NCBI RefSeq assembly: GCF_004519335.1
Contig: NZ_SOZD01000016.1
Span: 1 to 45,660, forward strand
Length of the DNA: 45,660 bases
DNA from: Jiella endophytica
Lineage (GTDB): Bacteria; Pseudomonadota; Alphaproteobacteria; Rhizobiales; Rhizobiaceae
Reading direction: 5' to 3'
Below the pieces are notes generated by a model. It ran no database searches, was not told the DNA's origin, and saw nothing but the letters and a program-made list of their open reading frames with translations. This document shows positions 1 through 8,688 of the stretch, piece by piece; position 1 is the first letter of the stretch; the number at the start of each line of letters is the position of its first letter. The position numbers and the translations under genes are program-made.

Positions 1-102
1 GTCGCCAGACTGCATCCCGACAAGACCCCCATGCGACGAAAACTCCTCAAGGCCGGATGGGACGAAAGCTTCTTCTTCGATCTCATTCGCCATATGCGAT
101 AG
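1..102 (+). CDS. C-terminal fragment of an unidentified protein (5' end outside window)
   Basis: An open frame runs from base 1 to a TAG at 100-102 and encodes the last 33 residues of a protein, ending FFFDLIRHMR. The tail is rich in basic and aromatic residues. I do not recognise the family. It is followed at once by a half-arm of the intergenic repeat at 107-293, so it probably ends its transcription unit here. It could also be a chance open frame. Confidence 0.4.
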   Translation, partial: VARLHPDKTPMRRKLLKAGWDESFFFDLIRHMR

Positions 103-106
103 ACCT

Positions 107-293
107 GCCCTCAAGGGGGGAGATCGATCTCGCTCCTGGCTCGTCGCCTTTCCGACAAAGATGGAGTTCGGCAGGAAACGTCGAACCATCGAGTGCTGCC
201 GGTGACGCTGCCGATCTCCCCCCTTGAGGCGGGGTCCGAAGGACGGGACGAGACGCGTGGCTCGTCCCTGCAGTCCGGCAGGACAGAGGGGGG
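107..293. repeat. Paired inverted intergenic repeat, copy 1 (one arm truncated)
   Basis: A short arm (107-126, CCTCAAGGGGGGAGATC type) faces a long arm (213-293) that starts GATCTCCCCCCTTGAG and ends AGGACAGAGGGGGG. The long arm carries an internal insert (about 233-275) also found in the copy at 11323-11396. The rest of 103-369 holds no supported gene. The same paired design recurs at 1455-1625, 11323-11489 and 27084-27261. Confidence 0.75.
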
Positions 294-369
294 TTCGCGG
301 GCGCCAACCCTCCACGAAATGCGGCAACGCGATATCCAGCCTGTGTTTGTTCGATCGCTCGCGACTCCC

Positions 370-1344
370 TCATCCCCGCGCCGCCTCGTCGGCCATGTGG
401 GCGCGGACGATATCGGCAAAGCTCGCATCGGCGGCAAAGCCGACGCTCGCAGCACGGCCGGCATCGAAGGTCCGCGGCCAGCCGGCGACGATCTTCTCGA
501 TCACCGCGTCCGGCTCGCGGCGGATGCGCCCCGCCACCTCGTCGCCGGCGACCTCGCGCAGCGCCTCGATCATCTCGGCAATGGTGACGGAAAGACCCGG
601 CATGGTCAGGCAGCGACGGGCGCCGAGAACGTCGGTGTCCATCGTCGCCGCATGCATCAGGAAGCCGACCGCCGAGGCCGGGCTCGCCACCCAGTGGCGG
701 ACGTCGTCGGCGACGGGCAGGATCGCCTCCTGGCCGGCCAGCGGCTCGCGGATGATGCCGGAGAAGAAGCTCGAGGCCGCCTTGTTCGGCTTTCCGGGCC
801 GCACGACGATCGTGGGAAGCCGGATGCCGACGCCGTCGACGAAACCCTTGCGGCTGTAGTCGTTGAGGAGAAGCTCGCAGATCGCCTTCTGGGTGCCGTA
901 GCTGGTCAGCGGCGCGGAGAGGAAACTGTCGCCGATCGGCTCCTCGAAGGGCGCGCCGAAGACGGCGATCGACGAGGTGAAGACGAGGCGCGGGCGGTAG
1001 TTCTCGCCCTGCGCGCGGATCGCCTCCAGGAGATGGCGCATGCCGTCCTGGTTGATCCGGTAGCCCTTGTCGAAATCGGCCTCGGCCTCGCCCGAGACGA
1101 TGGCGGCAAGGTGGAAGATGAAGTCGGGGCGCCTTTCGACGAGTGCCCTGACCGTCGCCTCGTCGGCGATGTCGCCGGCGCTCGCAGCGATTTCCACGCC
1201 GGCCGGCGCGGCGATCTCAGGCTTCACCACATCGAAGGCGTCGATCGCCGTGATCGTCTCGCCGGCAATGGTCTTTTCCGCGACGAGCCGGTCGATCAGC
1301 CGCCGCCCGACCATCCCTGCCGCTCCCAGCACCAGTATCCGCAT
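370..1344 (-). CDS. denD: NAD-dependent epimerase/dehydratase-family SDR, D-erythronate dehydrogenase-like
   Basis: 324 aa, extended short-chain dehydrogenase. The Rossmann motif GAAGMVG is at residues 7-13, SS at 124-125, and the catalytic Tyr149 and Lys153 lie in YGTQK. The GYRINQDG stretch (94-101) and overall length resemble the DenD subfamily, which oxidises D-erythronate at C2 to 2-oxo-tetronate for cytoplasmic tetronate catabolism. The ATG at 1344 has a good GGGAGG seven bases upstream. It lies on the same strand as, and downstream of, the SDR and sugar-acid dehydratase genes, but a 350-bp repeat-bearing gap separates it from them. No DenK or DenC partner is in the window, so the substrate is inferred from similarity only. 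Another sugar-nucleotide or sugar-acid epimerase is possible. Confidence 0.7.
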   Translation of the reverse strand: MRILVLGAAGMVGRRLIDRLVAEKTIAGETITAIDAFDVVKPEIAAPAGVEIAASAGDIADEATVRALVERRPDFIFHLAAIVSGEAEADFDKGYRINQDGMRHLLEAIRAQGENYRPRLVFTSSIAVFGAPFEEPIGDSFLSAPLTSYGTQKAICELLLNDYSRKGFVDGVGIRLPTIVVRPGKPNKAASSFFSGIIREPLAGQEAILPVADDVRHWVASPASAVGFLMHAATMDTDVLGARRCLTMPGLSVTIAEMIEALREVAGDEVAGRIRREPDAVIEKIVAGWPRTFDAGRAASVGFAADASFADIVRAHMADEAARG

Positions 1345-1454
1345 GTCGTTCCTCCCTTGATGCCTTTTTGACGCGCCGGCCTCGGGTCCTCGGCTTTCGC
1401 GCCTGCTGTCTTCGTCTTGCCGCCGGATGGTCGCGAATGCTTGTGCCCGTCGCG

Positions 1455-1625
1455 CCCCCCTCTGTCCTGCCGGACATCTCCCCCTCGAGGAGGGAGATCG
1501 GATCTCGTTCGACCGCGGCGCATCATCGTCGAAGAGCTCTCGTCACCTCCATCAACGAGCGCGCCCCCGTCAAAGCCGCGTGATCTCCCCCCTTGAGGGG
1601 GAGATGCCGGCAGGCTGAGGGGGGT
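1455..1625. repeat. Paired inverted intergenic repeat, copy 2
   Basis: The left arm (1455-1499) reads CCCCCCTCTGTCCTGCCGG, then a CTCCCCCTCGAGG hairpin and GAGATC. The right arm (1582-1625) is its reverse complement with a few substitutions and ends CTGAGGGGGG. The spacer is 82 bp. The outer ends form terminal inverted repeats (CCCCCCTC/GAGGGGGG), and each arm contains its own small palindrome. The pair fills most of the 350-bp gap between the two SDR genes, which otherwise shows nothing recognisable. Confidence 0.8.
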
Positions 1626-1694
1626 TCGAAAGGCGCCCCACCTCGATGTCTTTGCACAAGCCCTTTCGGTCCTTCGTGTTCCTGCAGCAACGCC

Positions 1695-2447
1695 CTAAAG
1701 CGACCAGCCGCCGTCGATCAGCTGCGTCGTGCCCGTCGTGAAGGCGCTCTCGTCGGAGGCGAGATAGACCGCGAGATGGGCGATCTCGGCCGCCGTGCCG
1801 ATGCGGCCCATGGGCTGGCGCTCGACGAACATCGCCCGGGCCTTGTCGGTGCCGCCAACCGTCTTGCCGAGGTCCTCGATGCGCCCGTCGAGGGAAGGCG
1901 ATTCGATGGTGCCGGGGCAGATGGCGTTGCAGCGGATGCCCTGTTTGATGAAGTCGACCGCCACCGAGCGGGTGAGGCCGATCACCGCCGCCTTGGTCGC
2001 CATATAGACGTAGCGGTTGGGCGCCGCCTTGATCGAGGAGGCGGCGGAAGACATGTTGATGATCGAGCCGCCGCCCTTTTCCAGCATGCGCGGGACCAGC
2101 GCCGAGATCGTCCGGTGCATCGCCTTGACGTTCAGCTCGAAGGAGAAATCCCAAGCCTTCTCGTCGCAGTCGAGAACGGTGCCGTGATGGACGTAGCCGG
2201 CGCAGTTGAACAGGATGTCCGGCGTCTCGACGCCGTCGAGATAGGCCTTCACGGCCGCAGAATCGGTGACGTCGAGGGCGGCGAGATGCGCCTTACCGCC
2301 GTGATCGAGACCGGTCAGCTTCTGTGCGTCGAGGTCGGACGCATAGACCGTCGCGCCCTCGGCGAGAAAGGCTTCGGCGACCGCCCTCCCGATCCCCTGG
2401 CCGGCGGCGGTGCAGACGGCGATCTTGCCTTCGAGGCGTCCAGTCAT
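1695..2447 (-). CDS. SDR, 2-keto-3-deoxy-L-fuconate dehydrogenase-like
   Basis: 250 aa classical short-chain dehydrogenase: cofactor motif TAAGQGIG at 13-20, NCAG at 81-84, catalytic Ser near 133-134, and Tyr148/Lys152 in YMATK. The segments CNAICPGTIESPS and RQPMGRIG, and the C-terminal LASDES-FTTG-IDGGW pattern, match the 2-keto-3-deoxy-L-fuconate dehydrogenase/BDH2 group that I know from non-phosphorylating L-fucose catabolism. The ATG at 2447 is preferred over the one at 2456 because AAGGA sits nine bases before it. It lies 136 bp downstream of the xylonate-type dehydratase on the same strand, so it plausibly oxidises that enzyme's 2-keto-3-deoxy sugar-acid product. The exact sugar is inferred. 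Confidence 0.75.
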   Translation of the reverse strand: MTGRLEGKIAVCTAAGQGIGRAVAEAFLAEGATVYASDLDAQKLTGLDHGGKAHLAALDVTDSAAVKAYLDGVETPDILFNCAGYVHHGTVLDCDEKAWDFSFELNVKAMHRTISALVPRMLEKGGGSIINMSSAASSIKAAPNRYVYMATKAAVIGLTRSVAVDFIKQGIRCNAICPGTIESPSLDGRIEDLGKTVGGTDKARAMFVERQPMGRIGTAAEIAHLAVYLASDESAFTTGTTQLIDGGWSL

Positions 2448-2583
2448 GTCAGGCATTCCTTCATGTCACACATCCTCGGCCAAAGCAGTGAAGAACGCCG
2501 GCTCGCTGGGATGTCATTGGCGGCGAGGCCGCGCTTCTTGGTTCGGCGAATGCCCGAGCCTTCCATGCCCGGGCGGCGTCCGG

Positions 2584-4404
2584 TCAGTGGTTGTCGCGGG
2601 GCACCTTCGCCATGTCGCCGCTCGCGCCGCCTTGCGCGAGGCGCTGATAGGTGACGGCCGGCTGCAGCACCATGCCGGTCTCGAACTGCGAGACGATGCC
2701 GCGCTGGATCTCCTGCCAGGGCGTCTGGTGGGCCGGGAAGTGATAGCCGCCCTCGGCCTCCAGCGCCTTGCGGCGTTCGGCTAGTTCCTCCGCGGAAATC
2801 AGAATGTCGGCGGTGCCCCGGCCGAGATCGATGCGCACCCGGTCGCCGGTCCGAAGCAGTGCTAGGCCGCCGCCGGCAGCGGCTTCCGGCGAGGCGTTGA
2901 GGATGGAAGGCGAACCCGATGTGCCGGACTGGCGGCCGTCGCCGATGCAGGGAAGCTCGGTGATGCCGCGCTTGATGAGATAGTCGGGCGCCCGCATGTT
3001 CACCACCTCGGCGCCGCCCGGATAGCCGATCGGACCGGCGCCGCGCATGAACAGGACGGATCGCTCGTCGATCTGGAGCGCCGGGTCGTCGATCCGGTGG
3101 TGATAGTCTTCCGGGCCGTCGAAGACGATCGCCTTGCCCTCGAAGGCCATCGGGTCCGCCGGGTTCTCCAGATAGGTCTTGCGGAACTTCGGCGAGATCA
3201 CCGAGAGCTTCATGATCGCCGAGGAGAAGAGGTTGCCCTTCAGGACCCGGAAGCCGGCATGGGGCTTCAGCGGGTTGTCGAAGGTGCGGATGACGTTCTC
3301 GTCCTCGATGACGGCGCCGCGGCAGTTCTCCCCGATGGTCCGGCCGTTCACCGTCAGGGCGTTTTCGGCGATCAGGCCCTGTTCCATCAGCTGATTGACC
3401 ACCGCCGGCACGCCGCCGGCATGATAGTAGTCCTCGCCGAGATATTCGCCGGCCGGCTGGAGATTGACCAGAAGCGGGATCTCCTCGCCATAGGTCTGCC
3501 AGTCGTCGATCGAAAGCTCGACGCCAACATGGCGGGCGAGCGCATTGAGATGGATCGGCGCGTTGGTCGAGCCGCCGATCGCCGAATTGACGCGGATGGC
3601 GTTGACGAAGGCGTCCTTGGTCAGGATGTCGGTCGGCTTCAGGTCCTCATGGACCATGTCGACGATGCGCTTGCCGGTGAGATACGAGATCTCCTGGCGG
3701 TCGCGGTAGGGCGCCGGGATCGCCGCCGAGCCGGGCAGCTGCATGCCGAGAGCCTCGGCGAGCGAGTTCATCGTCGAGGCCGTGCCCATGGTGTTGCAGT
3801 AGCCGGTGGAGGGCGCCGAGGAGGCGACGAGCTTGACGAAGCCCGGATAGTCGATCTCGCCGGCGGCCATCATCTCGCGGGCCTTCCAGACGATGGTGCC
3901 GGAGCCGGTACGCTCGCCGCGGAACCAGCCGTTGAGCATCGGACCGACCGACAGGGCGATCGCCGGGATGTTCACCGTCGCGGCCGCCATCAGGCAGGCG
4001 GGCGTGGTCTTGTCGCAGCCGATGGTCAGCACCACGCCGTCGAGCGGATAGCCGTAGAGCAGTTCGACGAGACCGAGATAGGCAAGGTTGCGGTCGAGGG
4101 AGGCGGTCGGCCGCTTGCCGGTCTCCTGGATCGGATGCACCGGAAACTCGATGGCGATGCCGCCGGCCTCGCGGATACCTTCGCGCACGCGCTTGGCCAA
4201 TTCCAGATGGTGCCGGTTGCAGGGCGAGAGGTCGGAGCCGGTCTGGGCAATGCCGATGATCGGCTTGCCGGACTGGAGCTCGTCCTGGCTGAGGCCGAAA
4301 TTCAGGTAGCGCTCGAGATAGAGCGCCGTCATGTCCGGGTTGGACGGATTGTCGAACCACGCGCGGGACCTGAGCGGGGTCTTGAGGGAAGTGCGATCGG
4401 TCAT
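2584..4404 (-). CDS. xylD: IlvD/Edd-family sugar-acid dehydratase, D-xylonate dehydratase-like
   Basis: 606 aa, the usual length for the sugar-acid branch of the IlvD/Edd family. These enzymes use an Fe-S cluster to dehydrate aldonic acids to 2-keto-3-deoxy acids. Candidate cluster ligands are Cys62 (SPCNRHH), Cys130 (GCDKTTP) and Cys203 (STGYCNTMG). Long stretches such as [10 protein letters not shown] and [14 protein letters not shown] closely resemble Caulobacter XylD. An upstream ATG would add 78 residues of atypical sequence. I chose the ATG at 4404, which has CGGAG eight bases before it. The next genes on the strand are a ketodeoxy-sugar-acid SDR and a DenD-like SDR, supporting a sugar-acid pathway. 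L-arabonate or L-fuconate cannot be excluded as substrate. Confidence 0.85.
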   Translation of the reverse strand: MTDRTSLKTPLRSRAWFDNPSNPDMTALYLERYLNFGLSQDELQSGKPIIGIAQTGSDLSPCNRHHLELAKRVREGIREAGGIAIEFPVHPIQETGKRPTASLDRNLAYLGLVELLYGYPLDGVVLTIGCDKTTPACLMAAATVNIPAIALSVGPMLNGWFRGERTGSGTIVWKAREMMAAGEIDYPGFVKLVASSAPSTGYCNTMGTASTMNSLAEALGMQLPGSAAIPAPYRDRQEISYLTGKRIVDMVHEDLKPTDILTKDAFVNAIRVNSAIGGSTNAPIHLNALARHVGVELSIDDWQTYGEEIPLLVNLQPAGEYLGEDYYHAGGVPAVVNQLMEQGLIAENALTVNGRTIGENCRGAVIEDENVIRTFDNPLKPHAGFRVLKGNLFSSAIMKLSVISPKFRKTYLENPADPMAFEGKAIVFDGPEDYHHRIDDPALQIDERSVLFMRGAGPIGYPGGAEVVNMRAPDYLIKRGITELPCIGDGRQSGTSGSPSILNASPEAAAGGGLALLRTGDRVRIDLGRGTADILISAEELAERRKALEAEGGYHFPAHQTPWQEIQRGIVSQFETGMVLQPAVTYQRLAQGGASGDMAKVPRDNH

Positions 4405-4455
4405 TGCGGCTCCGGGCGCGCGCCTTGGCGCGGCCATCGTTTCGTTTCGAAAACG

Positions 4456-4467
4456 ACGTATACAATA
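4456..4467 (-). promoter_or_regulatory. GntR-type operator candidate upstream of the dehydratase gene
   Basis: On the minus strand the site reads TATTGTATACGT, centred on the GTATAC palindrome, 52-63 bp before the dehydratase start codon. TTGTATAC half-sites of this type are typical for FadR-subfamily GntR regulators of sugar-acid operons in Rhizobiales. Only one half matches well and no GntR gene lies in the window. The rest of 4405-4683 shows no gene. Confidence 0.3.
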
Positions 4468-4683
4468 ACCCGGGATGAGCGCAAAGGCTTCTTCGGCCGC
4501 CGTGCCTCGTCGGAGGTACTTCGGCAATAAAAACGAGGTGTTCCCGAGTGCGTCGTCCAGGTTCCGGAGAGGTCGCACCTCTGGCGCCGGAGTGTCGGAC
4601 GGGCGCTTCCGTGCGGTCTTCAGCGAATACGCAGGCACCCGTTGCAGGGCTGCAAAACGGGCCGAAGATCGGCAGAACAGCGT

Positions 4684-5079
4684 TCAGAAGGTGCCGAAGA
4701 CGAGGCCCTGGCCGAGCAGGACCATCAGCCAGTGGCCGGCATCGATCGCCGCAAGGTCCCAGCCGAATCCCTGGAAGCGGCGATTGACGATGACCGTCGT
4801 CGCGACGAAGCCGATCCAGAGGAAGACGGCGGACAGCAGCGCATCCAGAAGGCTGACCGTCTCGAAATGGCTCAGCAGCACGGCGAACACCGCCGCCATG
4901 ACGAATTCCGACAGGATGGCGACGAGGATGTTGCCGGACCGCTCCGACATGCCGAGGACGTCGAAACGCGCCGCCCGCTGCCAGTGGCGGGCGAGCGCCG
5001 TGTACCAGATCGTCCCGACGATCATCGACACCACCGTCGCCAGGACGATGGCGAAATAATCGGTCGCCGCCAGCGACAT
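4684..5079 (-). CDS. DUF1761 family membrane protein
   Basis: 131 aa with four predicted transmembrane segments, at roughly residues 5-25, 52-70, 78-98 and 110-130. The N-terminal region with GTIWYT and the following alternation of helices fit the DUF1761 family, whose function is unknown. It starts at ATG 5079, preceded by a GAGGGGG stretch. It lies upstream of the sugar-acid genes on the same strand, but 279 bp with an independent promoter candidate separates it from them. A link to that pathway is not supported. Confidence 0.75.
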   Translation of the reverse strand: MSLAATDYFAIVLATVVSMIVGTIWYTALARHWQRAARFDVLGMSERSGNILVAILSEFVMAAVFAVLLSHFETVSLLDALLSAVFLWIGFVATTVIVNRRFQGFGWDLAAIDAGHWLMVLLGQGLVFGTF

Positions 5080-5254
5080 CGATCGTCCGTCCCCCTCGAA
5101 TCCCCGAAACGAGCTTGCGAGAGCAGATTTGTTCCGTCAACTTACTTTGGCGTTTCGCCTCGCCGGAACCGCTTCTCCGCAACGGAACAGGACGGGGCTG
5201 ATGGGCGAGCGCCACACCTCATTGCCCTTCGATCGTCGCCTTGGATTTCCTCGA

Positions 5255-6025
5255 CTAGCCTCGCCACTCCCAGACCGTCACCCGCTTGACGTCCTGATCC
5301 TCGAGGGCGCGGCTCACCGGAACGCGGTATTCTGCGAGGGGGTCGAGGCGGTGCTTCGGCAGATAGGCCCGGCCGGGATCGCCGACGATCACCCTGACGC
5401 CGCGGGCGACCTCCGCCTCGAACCAGGGGATCACGGCATCGGCCATCTGACGGTCATAGAAGACGTCCCCGGCAAGGAGAATGTCGGCGTCGAGCGGCCG
5501 GCCGACGAGGTCTTCCGGCGAGAAGCCGATCCCGCCGAGAGGCGATCCGGGCTCCCTGCCATTCAGCGCGAGATTGAGCGACAGCGCCGTCGCGGCGAAA
5601 GGATCGATGTCGGCGGCAAGCACGCCTCGCGCTTCGGCCATCGCGGCGGCGATGGCGACGAGGCCGGAGCCGCTGGCAAAATCCACCACCCGGCGCCCGG
5701 CGACCTCGAAGGGGTGATCGAGGAGATAGCGGGCAAGGCCCTGGCCACCCGCCCAGGCAAAGGCCCAGAAGGGCGGGGGCAGGCCGAGTTCGGCGAGTTC
5801 CTCCTCGGTCTTCAGCCAGATCTCGTGGGCTTCCGAGGCAAGGCGCAGCGCGATTTCCGGCACATGCGGCGGCCGCAGGACCGAGGTGTTGGCGAGGATG
5901 AAGGCCTCGGCGCGACCGGGATCGAGGCGGCGCGCTCCGCCAGCGGGCCCGCCGCCGGCTCCCCTCTCATAAGCCGCGCCGCGCCCGGCCGTCGCCGGCT
6001 CGTTCTTCGCCTGTCTCTCCGTCAC
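5255..6025 (-). CDS. Class I SAM-dependent methyltransferase, ETF-beta-lysine/PrmA-like
   Basis: 256 aa. The PFWAFAWAGGQGLARY block (85-100), SAM-binding motif DFASGSGLV (115-123) and acidic Asp139 closing the second strand are typical of the METTL20/ETFBKMT group, which includes an Agrobacterium enzyme that methylates lysines of electron-transfer flavoprotein beta and ribosomal protein L7/L12. I took the GTG at 6025 (VTERQAK) because GGAGG lies seven bases upstream. The open frame extends a further 94 residues of low-complexity sequence that I regard as non-coding. The gene is divergent from the 3-hydroxyisobutyryl-CoA hydrolase gene, whose pathway feeds electrons to ETF. That link is suggestive only. 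Confidence 0.8.
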   Translation of the reverse strand: MTERQAKNEPATAGRGAAYERGAGGGPAGGARRLDPGRAEAFILANTSVLRPPHVPEIALRLASEAHEIWLKTEEELAELGLPPPFWAFAWAGGQGLARYLLDHPFEVAGRRVVDFASGSGLVAIAAAMAEARGVLAADIDPFAATALSLNLALNGREPGSPLGGIGFSPEDLVGRPLDADILLAGDVFYDRQMADAVIPWFEAEVARGVRVIVGDPGRAYLPKHRLDPLAEYRVPVSRALEDQDVKRVTVWEWRG

Positions 6026-6187
6026 ATTCAGAGCCTCCGCCCGCTTCCGCGCCGTGCTGTTGTCGCGCCGGCGCTGCGCCCACCTCCCGGCAGCCGCGAT
6101 TCGTCCTTCTCTCCCGCCGTGAAGAGATGGACAACCCCGGTGGCGGCGACATGTTGGCCGAAAGCCGAAACCAGCAAAGGCCCTTCC

Positions 6188-7255
6188 TTGCCCTATTCCG
6201 ACAGCGAAAAGCCCGGCGACCCGGCGGCCGGCGTCATCATCCGCAAGGCCGGCCGGGCCGGGCGCATCACCCTTGCCAAGCCGAAGGCGCTGAACGCCCT
6301 CGATCACCAGATGGCGCTCGCCATCGAGGCGGCGCTTGACGCCTGGGCTAAGGACGAGGGCGTCGAAATCGTCGTCATCGACGCGCTGGGGGAAAAGGCC
6401 TTCTGCGCCGGCGGCGACATCGCCGCGCTCTATCGCGCGGGCAAGGAGGGCGACTTCCTGCCGGGGCGGCGCTTCTTCGCCGACGAATACCGGCTGAACC
6501 GGACGATCGCCCGGTATGAAAAGCCCTATGTCGCCCTGATGGACGGCATCGTCATGGGTGGCGGCGTCGGGCTATCGGCCCATGGCGATCACCGCATTGT
6601 CACCGAACGATCGATGGTGGCGATGCCCGAATGCGGCATCGGCCTGATCCCGGATGTTGGCGGCACGCTGGTGCTCGGCGAAGCGCCGGGCCGGCTCGGC
6701 GAATATCTCGGCCTCACCGGCTTTCGCATGAAGGCGGCCGACGCGATCCTCGCCGGCTTTGCCGACCACTGCCTGCCCTCGTCAGAAATCCCCCGGGCGA
6801 TCGCCCGGCTCGAGGAGACCGGCGATCCGAGGGCCATCGAGGCGTTGTTCGAAACGCCCGAGGAAGGCATCCTCGCCAGCCGCAGGGAGATGATCGACCG
6901 GTTCTTCGCCGCCCCGGACGCTGCGGCGATCCTCGCCGCGCTCGAGGCCGACGGGAGTGATTTCGCCGCCGAGACAGCCCGCAGCATCCGCCGCGGCTCG
7001 CCGCTTTCGGCCGCCGTCACGCTGGAACTGGTGCGCGCCGCACGCGCCGATCCGACCATCGAGACGGCGCTCGCGCGGGAATATCGCTACACCTTCCGTG
7101 CCCAGGAGAAGGGCGACTTTCTTGAAGGCACCCGCGCAGTCGTCATCGACAAGGACCGCTCCCCGCAATGGCCGGAAAAGCGCATCGAGGACCTTTCGCG
7201 CGAAAGGGTCGAGGCGATGCTGGCGACGCTCGGGGACGACGAGTTGAGCTTCTGA
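6188..7255 (+). CDS. Enoyl-CoA hydratase/isomerase-family protein, 3-hydroxyisobutyryl-CoA hydrolase
   Basis: 355 aa crotonase-fold enzyme. The CoA/oxyanion signatures AFCAGGDI (71-78) and MGGGVGLS (123-130), catalytic-type Glu148 (MPECGIG) and Asp156 (IPDVGG) are those of the HIBCH branch, which releases 3-hydroxyisobutyrate from its CoA ester in valine breakdown. It also has the long C-terminal region ending in RSPQWPEKRIEDL, characteristic of that branch. The start is uncertain: TTG 6188 has AAAGG seven bases upstream and places the crotonase fold correctly, and GTG 6119 is the main alternative. The next gene encodes the enzyme that oxidises its product, so the two form a two-step unit. 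Confidence 0.88.
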   Translation: MPYSDSEKPGDPAAGVIIRKAGRAGRITLAKPKALNALDHQMALAIEAALDAWAKDEGVEIVVIDALGEKAFCAGGDIAALYRAGKEGDFLPGRRFFADEYRLNRTIARYEKPYVALMDGIVMGGGVGLSAHGDHRIVTERSMVAMPECGIGLIPDVGGTLVLGEAPGRLGEYLGLTGFRMKAADAILAGFADHCLPSSEIPRAIARLEETGDPRAIEALFETPEEGILASRREMIDRFFAAPDAAAILAALEADGSDFAAETARSIRRGSPLSAAVTLELVRAARADPTIETALAREYRYTFRAQEKGDFLEGTRAVVIDKDRSPQWPEKRIEDLSRERVEAMLATLGDDELSF

Positions 7256-7320
7256 GGCACTGAGATAGCGATAGCTGCAGGTGGCGGGACACCGGGCAGG
7301 ACGACATGGGAGGATATGGG

Positions 7321-8181
7321 ATGCGGATCGGATTCATCGGTCTCGGAAATATGGGCGCGCCGATGGCGAAGAACCTCGGCGCGGCAGGCCACGAGGTGAC
7401 CGGCTACGACACGGCGGAAGTCGCGGTCGAGGGCGTTGCGGGCGCGGGCCGGATGCAGGACGCCGTCGCCGGCATGGAGGTGATCGTCACCATGCTGCCG
7501 AATGGCGGCATCGTGCGAACCGTGCATGAGGCTGTGGTTGCCGCGGCGGATCCAGAGTCGCTGATCATCGACTGCTCGACCATCGACGTCGAGAGCGCCC
7601 GGGCGGTGCACGAGCTTGCCGGCAAGAAGGGCCTGATGTCCCTCGACGCGCCGGTCTCCGGCGGCACCGGGGGAGCTGCCGCCGGCACGCTGACCTTCAT
7701 GGTCGGTGGGTCGCAGGCGGCCTTCGCCAAGGGCCGGCCGCTCTTCGAGATCATGGGGGCGAAGGCCGTCCATTGCGGCGAAGCCGGCGCCGGTCAGGCG
7801 GCGAAGATCTGCAACAACATGATCCTTGGAATATCCATGATCGGCGTCTGCGAAGCCTTCCATCTTGCCGACAGGCTCGGCCTCGACCGCCAGGCGATGT
7901 TCGACGTCGCCTCGACCTCGTCCGGTTCCTGCTGGTCGCTCAACACCTATTGCCCGGCCCCTGGCGTCGGCCCGGAGAGCCCTGCCGACCGCGACTACAA
8001 GGCGGGATTTGCGGCGGAGCTGATGCTGAAGGATCTCGACCTCTCGCAGACGGCAGCCGAGAAGAACGGCGCGGCGACGGAGATGGGCCGCCACGCCCGC
8101 GACATCTACAAGGCCTTCGTCGACGCGGGCGGACGGGGCAAGGACTTTTCGGCGATCCTCGAGAGGCTCGGCCAGTCCTGA
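7321..8181 (+). CDS. mmsB: 3-hydroxyisobutyrate dehydrogenase
   Basis: 286 aa beta-hydroxyacid dehydrogenase: NAD-binding GLGNMG at 7-12, substrate-binding DAPVSGG at 109-115, and catalytic Lys162 in GQAAKICNN. It converts 3-hydroxyisobutyrate to methylmalonate semialdehyde. The ATG at 7321 is preferred to the one at 7306 because GGGAGG lies at 7309-7314. It follows the 3-hydroxyisobutyryl-CoA hydrolase by 65 bp on the same strand, which supports a valine-degradation role. It ends tail-to-tail with the DUF411 gene, with only 22 bp between stops and no clear terminator. Confidence 0.93.
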   Translation: MRIGFIGLGNMGAPMAKNLGAAGHEVTGYDTAEVAVEGVAGAGRMQDAVAGMEVIVTMLPNGGIVRTVHEAVVAAADPESLIIDCSTIDVESARAVHELAGKKGLMSLDAPVSGGTGGAAAGTLTFMVGGSQAAFAKGRPLFEIMGAKAVHCGEAGAGQAAKICNNMILGISMIGVCEAFHLADRLGLDRQAMFDVASTSSGSCWSLNTYCPAPGVGPESPADRDYKAGFAAELMLKDLDLSQTAAEKNGAATEMGRHARDIYKAFVDAGGRGKDFSAILERLGQS

Positions 8182-8203
8182 ATTCTCCCGGCGTGGCGCA
8201 GCT

Positions 8204-8659
8204 TCAGCGGCCGGCCTCGTAGAACACCGGCTGGCTGCCATCGGCGGTGCCGAAGGCGTGGACGTCGAAGCGTGCGTTCGGATCGTCGCCCATGCCGGGC
8301 GAGCCCATCGGCATGCCTGGCACCGAAATGCCGCGGATCTTCGGACGCTCGGAAAGAAGCTTCTCGATCGCCTCCATGGGCACGTGGCCCTCGACGACAT
8401 AGCCGCCGATCTCGGCCGTGTGGCAGGAGCGCAGCGGCTCCGGTACGCCGGCAAGTCGCTTGGCGGTGTCGAGATCGTCGGTATCCCGGGTCTCCACCTC
8501 GAAGCCATACTTGCGGGCGATCGCCACCCAGGCCTCGCAGCAGCCGCAGGTTGGCGATTTGACCACCGTCATGTGGCGCTCGTCGTGGTCGGCACGGGCC
8601 GGCGCGGGCTGGCCGAAGGTCGTCGCTGCCAAAAGGACGCTCGCAAGCACCGTCTTCAT
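8204..8659 (-). CDS. DUF411 periplasmic copper-binding protein
   Basis: 151 aa. A signal peptide of about 23 residues (MKTVLASVLLAATTFG...ARA) is followed by the DUF411 domain with SPTCGCC at 35-41, SCHTA near 78-82 and EGHVP near 90-94, the cysteine, histidine and methionine positions expected to bind copper. The ATG at 8659 has GGAG nine bases upstream, whereas the one at 8674 has none. It lies 29 bp downstream of the P1B-type ATPase on the same strand. The pair probably forms a copper-resistance operon: the ATPase exports the metal and this protein handles it in the periplasm. The family's exact role is not established. Confidence 0.85.
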   Translation of the reverse strand: MKTVLASVLLAATTFGQPAPARADHDERHMTVVKSPTCGCCEAWVAIARKYGFEVETRDTDDLDTAKRLAGVPEPLRSCHTAEIGGYVVEGHVPMEAIEKLLSERPKIRGISVPGMPMGSPGMGDDPNARFDVHAFGTADGSQPVFYEAGR

Positions 8660-8688
8660 CGCAGTCGTCTCCATGGAAAGAAGGAAGG

